DNA of 39,284 bases from Minisyncoccota bacterium (lineage in GTDB: Bacteria; Patescibacteriota; Minisyncoccia; UBA6257; 2-01-FULL-56-20), in contig JALHNY010000004.1 of NCBI GenBank assembly GCA_022843285.1, positions 1 through 39,284 on the forward strand, in the 5' to 3' direction. A program made the translations under genes and the position numbers. This document shows positions 1-6,642 of the stretch, piece after piece. The notes beneath the pieces are model-generated. The model was given only the letters and a program-made list of their open reading frames with translations. It was not told where the DNA came from and did not search any database. Position 1 is the stretch's first letter, and each line of letters starts with the position of its first letter.

Positions 1-90
1 CGCGCCCTTCTCCACCATGTCCTGCAGTCCCCGCACCTGGCCCTCGATGATCTTGAGCCTGCGGAGCATCTTCTGGTTTGTCGCTTGCAT
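1..90 (-). CDS. csoR: CsoR/FrmR-family metal-sensing repressor (N-terminal part, runs off the window)
   Basis: The first 30 codons of a minus-strand gene are present; the rest lies before base 1. The peptide carries the family hallmark LKIIEGQVRGLQ followed by DMVEKG, the first helix of the CsoR/FrmR (DUF156) four-helix fold. Members are cytosolic repressors that release DNA on binding Cu(I), Ni(II) or formaldehyde. The ATG at 88-90 is supported by a -10-like AGAATA (minus strand TATTCT) only 6 nt upstream and by a copper-type G/C-tract operator between -35 and -10. The metal-ligating Cys/His residues lie outside the window, so copper specificity is inferred from the operator alone. Confidence 0.85.
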   Translation of the reverse strand, partial: MQATNQKMLRRLKIIEGQVRGLQDMVEKGA

Positions 91-96
91 GCACCC

Positions 97-125
97 AGAA
101 TATACCCCCTGGGGGTATAGGTCAA
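97..125 (-). promoter_or_regulatory. csoR promoter with embedded CsoR operator
   Basis: On the minus strand, -35 TTGACC (120-125) and -10 TATTCT (97-102) are 17 bp apart. The interval 101-119 is the palindrome TATACCCCCTGGGGGTATA, with perfect 9-bp arms around one central base. This matches the known CsoR operator form of A/T flanks around facing C and G tracts. Bound repressor would cover the whole spacer. The -10 ends 6 nt before the ATG, so the mRNA should start at or next to the start codon. Confidence 0.8.
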
Positions 126-321
126 CGACGCCAAAAGAGGCCACCCCGCCGGGCAGTTTGGCGACTCACCTGCTTGTAGCCCTCGTGGGACGGAATTGGA
201 ACCAATTGGTAGTGGAGCTGTATCAGTGGAATAAGTTCGGGACTGAAACCACTACGCAAGAAGAAGCCTTAATAAATGCGTGAATGAATCTCTGCCTCCC
301 TACTCCTTTGTGGGAATGGAA

Positions 322-1032
322 CTATCCAGCAAGCCGCATCCTTTTTAGAAATTCATATAAAGGCCCCGCAACCAGACCCCAGGTGAACCCCCACACCATT
401 TCTGTCACAGGGATGCCCCAGAGTCGCACATCAAGTGCAGTTCCGTAGATGATCCAGCCTTGCTTGAATATCTCCTCGGTATTCGATGCAAGATTGAATA
501 TGAGAAAATAACTCAAGAACATAACCAGCATGACACCTATCCCGCTCCCAACGGCGTCACCGAGTAGGTCTCTCCGTTGAGCCAAAATAAGGAGGGCCAC
601 GACTACAAAACCAAGGGATGAGGCGTAGATGGAATTCAGGCCGATGCTCAGCAGTAAGAACATGGCCGTAACTCCTAAGCCCGCAACTACAAGCGGACGG
701 ATGTGGTACGGCATTGCAGGCCCCGTCTTTGTCAGGTGTTTTCTCAAAAGGACTTCATAGATGACACTTCCTATCCCACCTATTGCGAAGGCGAAAAGTA
801 CGTCCTCAATCATCAGCGGAAAAGTGCCAAGGTGAATCGGTAAGATACTTTCAGGGAGCCAATAGTCTCTAAAATAGAGTAGTTCACTGAGAGGGCCGAG
901 AGGCACAAGCAGGATACTCATGAGGAGCTGCTCTCGACGCGTTTCACTTCCCCAGATGAAGAGAAGAAGCCATACCAATAGGAAGGGCAACGTGAGGAAG
1001 AGATAACCAAACTGGAACGGCACGAAAAACAT
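322..1032 (-). CDS. multi-pass membrane protein, lycopene-cyclase-domain-like
   Basis: A 236-aa, strongly hydrophobic protein with about seven predicted membrane segments. Helix 3 contains FPLMIEDVLFAF, which resembles the P(I/L)EE.LFF signature of the CarR/CrtY-type lycopene cyclase domain; the preceding SELLYFRDYW resembles the W-D-x-x-F region of that family. If correct, it would act on carotenoid or related isoprenoid end groups in the membrane. The similarity is by eye only, and a generic membrane protein remains possible. The ATG at 1030-1032 follows TAGAAT (1041-1046, minus) by 8 nt. Base composition is A/T-richer than the neighbouring tsaD. Confidence 0.5.
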   Translation of the reverse strand: MFFVPFQFGYLFLTLPFLLVWLLLFIWGSETRREQLLMSILLVPLGPLSELLYFRDYWLPESILPIHLGTFPLMIEDVLFAFAIGGIGSVIYEVLLRKHLTKTGPAMPYHIRPLVVAGLGVTAMFLLLSIGLNSIYASSLGFVVVALLILAQRRDLLGDAVGSGIGVMLVMFLSYFLIFNLASNTEEIFKQGWIIYGTALDVRLWGIPVTEMVWGFTWGLVAGPLYEFLKRMRLAG

Positions 1033-1068
1033 ACCTCAATATTCTATCAACCCTTCTTGCTTTGCTTG

Positions 1069-1142
1069 TAGCCCCAACGGGATTCGAACCCGTGTTTTCG
1101 CCGTGAAAGGGCGACGTCCTGACCGGGCTAGACGATAGGGCC
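1069..1142 (-). tRNA. tRNA-Glu (anticodon TTC)
   Basis: A cloverleaf of 74 nt can be drawn. The acceptor arms 1136-1142 and 1070-1076 pair over 7 bp, with two G-U pairs. The anticodon stem TCGCC/GGCGA encloses CTTTCAC, giving anticodon TTC. The T arm is ACGGG/CCCGT around TTCGAAT. The 3' CCA is not encoded: CAA follows the discriminator A. Confidence 0.93.
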
Positions 1143-1209
1143 GTGTAGCGCACGGACAGTATTGCAAGGAGCGCGCAATCTGCAACTCCTTTATATAAGG
1201 AGCAACCCG

Positions 1210-2262
1210 GTGCATACTCCCCTCGTGATCAGAAACGTACTAGCCGTAGAGACCAGCTGCGACGAGACGGGAATCGCCCTGGTGGAGCAGACCGGAACGG
1301 CCGAGGCGCCGAGGTTCGTCGTGCACCGCAACGCGCTCGTCTCGCAGATTGCCGCGCACCGCGAGTTCGGCGGCGTCGTGCCGAGCATCGCCAAGCGCGA
1401 GCACATCCGCGCGCTCCCCCTCCTGCTCGATGAGGTTACCGGAGGAGAGCCCGCCTTCTGGGAGAGGGTGGACGCCATCGCGGTCACCGTGTGCCCCGGC
1501 CTCGAGCCCGCGCTCTGGACCGGCATCACCTTCGCGCAGGAGCTCGCCGAGAGGCACGGCAAGCCGCTGCTGGGCACGCACCACATGCAGGGGCACCTGT
1601 ACAGCACGCTGCTCGAACTCGAGCCGGGAGCAAAAGCCCCGAGCGAGACGCTCACCTTCCCCGCCATCGCGCTCATCGTGTCCGGCGGGCACACCATGCT
1701 CCTCGAGATGGAGTCGCTGCACTCGTGGAAGAAGCTCGGCGAGACGCGCGACGATGCGGTCGGCGAGGCGTACGACAAGGTCGCGCGACTCCTCGACCTC
1801 CCGTACCCGGGTGGACCGGAGATTCAGAAGCTCGCGGAGAGCGGCGACCCGCGCGCCATTGCACTCCCCCGCCCCATGGCGCACGAGAAGAACTACGACT
1901 TCAGCTTCTCGGGTCTCAAGACCGCGGTGCTGTACCACCTGCGCGACAACCCGGGTGCAAACCGGGCTGACGTCGCGGCATCTTTCCAGGAGGCGGCCAT
2001 CTCGGTGCTCGAGACGAAGCTCTTCCGCGCCGCGGACGAGTGCGGCGCGGCGAGCGTGCTGCTCGCCGGCGGCGTGGCCGCGAACTCGGCGCTGCGCTCC
2101 CGGCTCGCACGTGGATCGGCAGAGCGGAGCCTCGCGTTCGCCATGCCGCCGATGCCGTACAACACGGACAACGCCGCCATGATCGGCGCGGCGGCGCACA
2201 TGGCGCTGCTGCGCGGCGCGGATCCCCTGCCCCTCGAGGCGCGCGGGAGGGTCCCGATGTAG
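1210..2262 (+). CDS. tsaD: tRNA N6-threonylcarbamoyladenosine transferase TsaD
   Basis: TsaD transfers the threonylcarbamoyl group from threonylcarbamoyl-AMP to A37 of ANN-decoding tRNAs, working with TsaB and TsaE in the cytosol. Seen here: the ETSCDETG N-terminus, the metal-binding H-x3-H at about residues 125-129 (HHMQGH), the ASKHA phosphate loop VSGGHT, SFSGLKT and the adenosine motif LAGGVAANS. Starts considered were TTG 1162, GTG 1210 and GTG 1225. GTG 1210 is preferred because AAGGAG (1197-1202) lies 7 nt upstream; it gives 350 aa, normal for the family. An intrinsic terminator follows immediately. Confidence 0.95.
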   Translation: MHTPLVIRNVLAVETSCDETGIALVEQTGTAEAPRFVVHRNALVSQIAAHREFGGVVPSIAKREHIRALPLLLDEVTGGEPAFWERVDAIAVTVCPGLEPALWTGITFAQELAERHGKPLLGTHHMQGHLYSTLLELEPGAKAPSETLTFPAIALIVSGGHTMLLEMESLHSWKKLGETRDDAVGEAYDKVARLLDLPYPGGPEIQKLAESGDPRAIALPRPMAHEKNYDFSFSGLKTAVLYHLRDNPGANRADVAASFQEAAISVLETKLFRAADECGAASVLLAGGVAANSALRSRLARGSAERSLAFAMPPMPYNTDNAAMIGAAAHMALLRGADPLPLEARGRVPM

Positions 2263-2265
2263 CAA

Positions 2266-2296
2266 GTGCCACCCAATGGGTGGCACTGCCTTTTTT
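2266..2296 (+). terminator. Rho-independent terminator of tsaD
   Basis: GTGCCACCC (2266-2274), loop AAT and GGGTGGCAC (2278-2286) form a perfect 9-bp stem, followed by TGCC and six T residues (2291-2296). Confidence 0.92.
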
Positions 2297-2301
2297 GTGA
2301 C

Positions 2302-2610
2302 CTAGTCTGGGGACAGGGGCGAGAACGGCTGCCTGCGCATGACGCGCAGCCGCTGCTCTCTCTGCTTCATTATCTGCTCCCAGGCTGCCGGCACGAGCTT
2401 GCTGACGAAGTCGTCCTCGATGGTCAGCCCGCCGTGCTGCGTGAGCAGCCCGTTGAACAGCTCGGTGCAGTCGCGCACCGCCTGCGCCGCCACCTCGTCC
2501 GGGGGGCTGGCACCAAACTCCTCTCCCGCGAGCAACGTGACGTGCTCGAGGTTCAGACACAACACAGACGTAATGGCGAGGTTCAGTATCGCCGTTTCTC
2601 TTTCCTGCAT
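2302..2610 (-). CDS. hypothetical small acidic protein
   Basis: Probably 102 aa, starting MQERETAILNLAITS. The ATG at 2608-2610 is preferred over an in-frame start at 2664 because AGAGAGGT lies about 6 nt upstream and the extra N-terminus is non-polar and uncharacteristic. The protein is soluble, without membrane segments or recognisable motifs; the C-terminus is basic. It is convergent with tsaD and divergent from valS. Family unknown. Confidence 0.6.
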   Translation of the reverse strand: MQERETAILNLAITSVLCLNLEHVTLLAGEEFGASPPDEVAAQAVRDCTELFNGLLTQHGGLTIEDDFVSKLVPAAWEQIMKQREQRLRVMRRQPFSPLSPD

Positions 2611-2716
2611 AACGTACCTCTCTTTTGAAATTAGGATAGCAAAGCTGTCCATATAACAGCACATTTACAGAAATATGCAAGGTCTCCGTTCCTGGCGGGT
2701 CTCGCACCAACCCACG

Positions 2717-2722
2717 TATACT
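2717..2722 (+). promoter_or_regulatory. -10 element of valS, predicted leaderless
   Basis: TATACT (5 of 6 consensus positions) ends 8 nt before the valS ATG. No convincing -35 is seen at 17 bp, and there is no Shine-Dalgarno sequence in the interval. Confidence 0.55.
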
Positions 2723-2730
2723 TCTCCCCA

Positions 2731-4896
2731 ATGGAACCCCGGTTCGACCACGCGAGCGAGGAACCCAAGCTCTACCAGGCGTGGGAAGATTCCGGCTGCT
2801 TCACCCCGGAGCGCAACATCGCCATGGGTCTCTCGAGCAAGGAGAGCCGCACGTTCTCCATGGTTCTCCCCCCGCCGAACGTGACCGGCACGCTGCACCT
2901 CGGGCACGCCTCCATGCTCGCCATTGAGGACATCCTCGCGCGGTACCACCGCATGCGCGGGGATCGCACCCTCTGGATTCCGGGCACGGACCACGCGGCA
3001 ATCGCAACCCAGGAGAAGGTGGAGAAGGAGCTGCAGAAGGAAACCGGGCAGAGCCGCCACGACCTCGGGCGCGAGGTGTTCCTCGAGCGCGTCGAGAAGT
3101 TCGCACAGGAGAGCCACGACACGATCGCCTCGCAGGTGCGCCGCATGGGCGCGTCCGTGGACTGGACCCGCGAGGCGTACACCCTGGACGCCAAGCGCAA
3201 CGCCGCGGTGGTGGAGATGTTCACGCGCATGCACCGGGACGGCCTCATCTACCGCGGCAGCCGCATCGTGAACTGGGACCCGAAGCTGCAGACCACCGTG
3301 AGCGACGAGGAGGTGGACTGGAGAGAGGAGAAGGCGCCCCTGTACTACTTCCAGTACGGCCCCTTCGAGATTGCCACCGCGCGCCCCGAGACCAAGTTCG
3401 GCGACAAGTACGTGGTGGTGCACCCCGACGATCCCCGCTACGCGCAGTACCAGCACGGGCAGACCTTCGACCTCGAGTGGATCAACGGCCCGGTGACCGC
3501 GACGCTCATCAAGGACGACGTCATCGACATGGAGTTCGGCACGGGCGCCATGACCATCACGCCGTGGCACGACGCCACGGACTTCGAGATTGCGGAGCGG
3601 CACCACCTGGACAAGGAGCAGGTCATCGACGAGTTCGGCAAGATGCTCCCCATTGCCGGCGAGTTCGAGGGCATGAAGATCGCGGCAGCTCGCGAGGCCG
3701 TGGTGAAGCGCCTCCGCAAGAAGGGCCTCGTCACCCGCACGGACGAGGACTACGTGCACCGAACCGCCATCAACAGCAGGGGCGGCGGCAAGATTGAGCC
3801 GCAGATTAAGGAGCAGTGGTTCGTCGCCGTGCACGAGCCGTTCAAGCTCATGCGCAGCTCCATAGACGGCATCCCCGCCGGCACCGAGACCACCCTCGCC
3901 GCGCTCATGAAGCACGTGGTGGAGAGCAAGCTCGTGACCATCACGCCGGAGCGCTTCGAGAAAACCTACTTCCACTGGATCAACAACCTCCGGGACTGGT
4001 GCATCAGCCGCCAGATTTGGTACGGGCACCGCATTCCCGCCTGGTACCGCGGGAGCGAGACGCACGTCGGCTCGGAACCCGAGGGAGACGGCTGGATCCA
4101 AGACCCGGACACGCTCGACACGTGGTTCTCGTCCGGCATGTGGACCTTCTCCACGCTCGGCTGGCCCGAGGACACGGAGGACCTGCGCGCGTACCACCCC
4201 ACGTCCGTCCTCGAGACCGGGTACGACATCCTCTTCTTCTGGGTGGCGCGCATGATCCTCATGAGCACGTACGCGCTCGGCGAGGTCCCCTTCCGCAACG
4301 TCTACCTGCACGGGCTCGTGCTAGATGCCAAGGGGCAGAAGATGAGCAAGTCCAAGAACAACGGCATCGACCCGGTGGAGATGATCGAGAAGTACGGTGC
4401 GGACGCCGTGCGCATGTCACTCATTGCCGGGGTTGGCCCCGGCGGCGACATGCGCATCTCGGAGGACAAGATTCGCGGGTACCGCAACTTCACCACGAAG
4501 CTCTGGAACCTGGGGCGGTTCGTGCACGCCGCAAAGCCCGAAGGTTTCGAGTCTGCCGAGGTCTCCCTCACCGAGGCAGACCAGGCGACCGTTGCCGAGG
4601 CTCACCAGGCGAAGGCTGACGTGGCTCGCCACATCGAGCGCTTCGAGCTGCACCTCGCGGCGGAGCGCGCGTACCAGTACGCGTGGCACACCTTCGCGGA
4701 CAAGGTCGTGGAAGAGGCCAAGCCCAGGCTGCGCGGCGAGGACGCTGCGGAAGCTGCAGCCGCGTACGCGGTGCTCGAGGAGATCCTCGAGACCTGCATG
4801 GCGATGCTGCACCCGTTCATGCCGTACGTGACCGAAGCCGTGCACCAGAACGTCCGCGACGGCGGCTGGCTCGCGGTCAGGCGCTGGGACCACTGA
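2731..4896 (+). CDS. valS: valyl-tRNA synthetase, short form
   Basis: A class I aminoacyl-tRNA synthetase that charges tRNA-Val and edits misactivated threonine. Seen: the HIGH-type motif in PPPNVTGTLHLGHA (about residues 47-60), editing-domain elements ATARPET and GTGAMTITPWHD, KMSKS at about 537-541, and an anticodon-binding helical region ending VTEAVHQNVRDGGW. At 721 aa it is well below the usual 860-950 aa: the protein stops just after the anticodon-binding domain and lacks the C-terminal coiled-coil arm. The start is fixed by the -10 TATACT 8 nt upstream. The stop overlaps the next ATG (TGATG), so prsW is probably translationally coupled. Confidence 0.96.
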   Translation: MEPRFDHASEEPKLYQAWEDSGCFTPERNIAMGLSSKESRTFSMVLPPPNVTGTLHLGHASMLAIEDILARYHRMRGDRTLWIPGTDHAAIATQEKVEKELQKETGQSRHDLGREVFLERVEKFAQESHDTIASQVRRMGASVDWTREAYTLDAKRNAAVVEMFTRMHRDGLIYRGSRIVNWDPKLQTTVSDEEVDWREEKAPLYYFQYGPFEIATARPETKFGDKYVVVHPDDPRYAQYQHGQTFDLEWINGPVTATLIKDDVIDMEFGTGAMTITPWHDATDFEIAERHHLDKEQVIDEFGKMLPIAGEFEGMKIAAAREAVVKRLRKKGLVTRTDEDYVHRTAINSRGGGKIEPQIKEQWFVAVHEPFKLMRSSIDGIPAGTETTLAALMKHVVESKLVTITPERFEKTYFHWINNLRDWCISRQIWYGHRIPAWYRGSETHVGSEPEGDGWIQDPDTLDTWFSSGMWTFSTLGWPEDTEDLRAYHPTSVLETGYDILFFWVARMILMSTYALGEVPFRNVYLHGLVLDAKGQKMSKSKNNGIDPVEMIEKYGADAVRMSLIAGVGPGGDMRISEDKIRGYRNFTTKLWNLGRFVHAAKPEGFESAEVSLTEADQATVAEAHQAKADVARHIERFELHLAAERAYQYAWHTFADKVVEEAKPRLRGEDAAEAAAAYAVLEEILETCMAMLHPFMPYVTEAVHQNVRDGGWLAVRRWDH

Positions 4897-5591
4897 TGCT
4901 AGTTCTCTCCCTGCTCATCGGGCTCCTGCCGGGACTCACCTGGCTGTGGTTCTACCGCCACGAGGACGCGACCCCCGAGCCGGCCTCTGCCGTCATCCGC
5001 ACGTTCATTGCCGGAGCCGCCGCGGCGTTCGCCGCGCTGGGCGTGCAGCTGGTCATGCGCGGGCAGGTCTACGGGGACAACGTCGGCCTCAACGCGAGCA
5101 ACTACGCGTACGCCTTCGCGTTCGTCGAGGAGCTCATGAAGTTCGTCGCCGCCTACGTCGCCGTCCGCTTCACGAAAGCCTTCGACGAGCCGGTGGACGC
5201 CATCCTGTACCCCATCATCGCGGCGCTGGGCTTCGCGAGCGTGGAGAACATCGCCGTGGCGTACACCATGATCGCGGGCGGCTCCATTGGCGGAGCGTTC
5301 GAGGTCATCACCCTGCGCTTCGTGGGCGCCACGCTCGTGCACAGCGTAGCCTCGGGCACCCTCGGGTACTTCTGGGGGCGCTACCTGCTCCGCGCGAAGC
5401 GCGGGTACGGTGCCGCAATCGGCCTCCTCGCAGCTACCGCGTTGCACGGCACGTTCAACATTCTTATACTTTCATTCGGTAACACCACTTACACCTTCGC
5501 GTTTCTCACCGGCGCCATCCTCCTAGTCCTGTTCGACTTCAGAGAGCTGCGCAGCGAAGAGGAGGCAATCACCAAGCCACGCGCTACCTAA
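4896..5591 (+). CDS. prsW: PrsW-family intramembrane metalloprotease
   Basis: A 231-aa polytopic membrane protein. The PrsW signatures are present: EELMK (Glu78-Glu79, in a membrane helix), FDEPVDAI and ALGFASVEN (about 110-118), followed by two further helices with conserved His positions. In Bacillus, PrsW cleaves an anti-sigma factor within the membrane; the substrate here is unknown. The start ATG 4896 overlaps the valS stop, so this is the second gene of valS-prsW-hsp20. A longer upstream in-frame reading inside valS is rejected as out of register with a real gene. Confidence 0.85.
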   Translation: MLVLSLLIGLLPGLTWLWFYRHEDATPEPASAVIRTFIAGAAAAFAALGVQLVMRGQVYGDNVGLNASNYAYAFAFVEELMKFVAAYVAVRFTKAFDEPVDAILYPIIAALGFASVENIAVAYTMIAGGSIGGAFEVITLRFVGATLVHSVASGTLGYFWGRYLLRAKRGYGAAIGLLAATALHGTFNILILSFGNTTYTFAFLTGAILLVLFDFRELRSEEEAITKPRAT

Positions 5592-5595
5592 CACA

Positions 5596-6120
5596 GTGTC
5601 AGACACCCCCCACCGCTACACCCTCGGAGAGTCCGGCTACCCGGACGATCCCCACTTCCGCGAGCCCTCCTTCTTCGCGGAGCTCGCCCGCGCGAGCGCA
5701 GCTGCACCCGTAGCGAGCATTCCGGTGGCGCGCGTCGAGGAACCCGAGGAGGTGGATGAGGAAGGAGAGGCCGATGACGGCCCGGACGGGCAGCTCGCCA
5801 TCGACGTCTACCAGACCCCGACGGACATCATCATCCGCGCGCCCATCGCCGGCGTCGCCAAGCCCGAGGACATCGAGATCCACATCGCCCACGACGTGGT
5901 GACCATCCGGGGCGAGCGCAAGCCGGACACGAAGGTGGCCCAGAACGACTACCTGTACCAGGAGTGCTACTGGGGCAAGTTCTCCCGGAGCGTGGTCCTC
6001 CCCCAGGAGGTGGACGCCGAGGCGGCGGTTGCAAATTTCTCGCGCAACGGTATTCTCTCCCTACGACTGCCCAAGCTCGTGCGCGAGCGGGCGCGCAAGA
6101 TTTCTGTACGGTTCAGTTAA
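5596..6120 (+). CDS. Hsp20/alpha-crystallin small heat-shock protein
   Basis: A 174-aa ATP-independent holdase chaperone. An acidic, variable N-terminal arm (to about residue 65) is followed by an alpha-crystallin domain starting at QLAIDVYQTPTDIIIRAPI and ending with the conserved NGILSLRLPK (about 151-160); the C-terminus has KISVRF. The start is GTG 5596, only 4 nt after the prsW stop, so it is co-transcribed with prsW. The pairing of a membrane protease with a chaperone suggests a proteostasis role for the operon. Confidence 0.9.
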   Translation: MSDTPHRYTLGESGYPDDPHFREPSFFAELARASAAAPVASIPVARVEEPEEVDEEGEADDGPDGQLAIDVYQTPTDIIIRAPIAGVAKPEDIEIHIAHDVVTIRGERKPDTKVAQNDYLYQECYWGKFSRSVVLPQEVDAEAAVANFSRNGILSLRLPKLVRERARKISVRFS

Positions 6121-6163
6121 ATCAGGCGCGTTTCAGGGCTCTCACCCCCTAACTACTACTCCT

Positions 6164-6349
6164 ATGCGCCAGTGCATGCTCTGCCTCAAAGGCTCAATCA
6201 TCCGCGGTAAGCGGCGCCTCCTGCGCGGCCACTACAACCCGGTGTCCCAGGCCCGCAAGTACCCGAACCTCCAGAAGACCTCCTTCGCGGGGATGAAACT
6301 GACGGCTTGCACCAAGTGCATCCGCACCATCGCAAAAGCGGGCCGCTAG
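6164..6349 (+). CDS. rpmB: 50S ribosomal protein L28
   Basis: 61 aa, matching the short bacterial L28. An N-terminal CMLCLKG pair of cysteines (equivalent to the zinc-knuckle position of Cys-containing L28) is followed by the basic YPNLQKTSF and a C-terminal LTACTKCIRTIAKAGR, adding a second CxxC. L28 binds 23S rRNA near the E site. The start ATG at 6164 is chosen from the family N-terminus MRQCMLC; the longer in-frame extension runs into hsp20. tRNA-Pro follows 16 nt downstream. Confidence 0.92.
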   Translation: MRQCMLCLKGSIIRGKRRLLRGHYNPVSQARKYPNLQKTSFAGMKLTACTKCIRTIAKAGR

Positions 6350-6365
6350 GCCCCCTTTTGCAAAA

Positions 6366-6436
6366 CGGGCTGTAGTATACCGGTAGTACACATGGCTGGG
6401 GGTCATGTAGACCGGGTTCGATCCCCGGCAGCCCGA
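6366..6436 (+). tRNA. tRNA-Pro (anticodon GGG)
   Basis: A 71-nt cloverleaf: acceptor CGGGCTG (6366-6372) with CAGCCCG (6429-6435), anticodon stem CATGG/TCATG around CTGGGGG (anticodon GGG), T arm CCGGG/CCCGG. The discriminator is A and the CCA end is not encoded. Confidence 0.93.
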
Positions 6437-6460
6437 CACTGATTTGGTTTGGGTTTACCA

Positions 6461-6607
6461 AAAAGGAGGGGCCACCGTACGGTGGCCCCTCCTTTGCCTC
6501 GCAGAGATTACCCGGCAGAGCGCCAGGTGGGTGAACGCAGCGTACGACCCACGGGTCGGAGCGATTTGTTCTCCCCTTCAATAAGAAGTCGGAAATCTCT
6601 GCGAGGC
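6461..6607 (-). ncRNA. candidate structured small RNA of unknown family
   Basis: No protein gene fits 6437-6642. On the minus strand, a 14-bp perfect terminal stem (6594-6607 with 6496-6509, GCCTCGCAGAGATT type) encloses 84 nt with several internal helices, including CGACC/GGTCG with loop CGTG and CTTC/GAAG with loop TTATT. Six nt before the 5' arm is TAGTTT (6614-6619 on the plus strand as AAACTA), with TGGACA 18 bp further upstream. The strong T5-type terminator 6462-6495 follows the 3' arm. Promoter, compact fold and terminator together suggest a ~147-nt RNA gene. I could not match it to SRP RNA, 5S, tmRNA or RNase P; a 6S-like RNA is conceivable. Confidence 0.5.
6462..6495. terminator. 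bidirectional terminator, perfect 34-bp palindrome
   Basis: The arms 6462-6478 and 6479-6495 are exact reverse complements (17 bp each). Read on the minus strand the stem is followed by TTTTT (complement of 6460-6464); on the plus strand only by TTT. It can end rpmB/tRNA-Pro transcription (+) and, more efficiently, the candidate RNA at 6496-6607 (-). Confidence 0.88.
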
Positions 6608-6629
6608 TTTCTCAAACTACCACGCGTGC

Positions 6630-6635
6630 TAGAAT
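6630..6635 (+). promoter_or_regulatory. -10 element of the PEGA-protein gene, predicted leaderless
   Basis: TAGAAT ends 7 nt before ATG 6643. It lies between the -35 and -10 of the divergent minus-strand RNA promoter, so the two promoters overlap and may exclude each other. Confidence 0.6.
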
Positions 6636-6642
6636 CGTGTCC

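Noticed and set aside
194-207. Inverted repeat AATTGG-AA-CCAATT
   Set aside because: Too short, with a 2-nt loop, and not associated with any promoter element or gene start.
17-283. 88-codon plus-strand frame at the left end
   Set aside because: It crosses the csoR coding region and its operator/promoter on the opposite strand and has no ribosome site or family features.
4894-4896. Recoding of UGA as glycine, as in some Patescibacteria
   Set aside because: UGA ends valS, dnaX and several other genes at expected family ends or overlapping starts, so the standard stop meaning holds.
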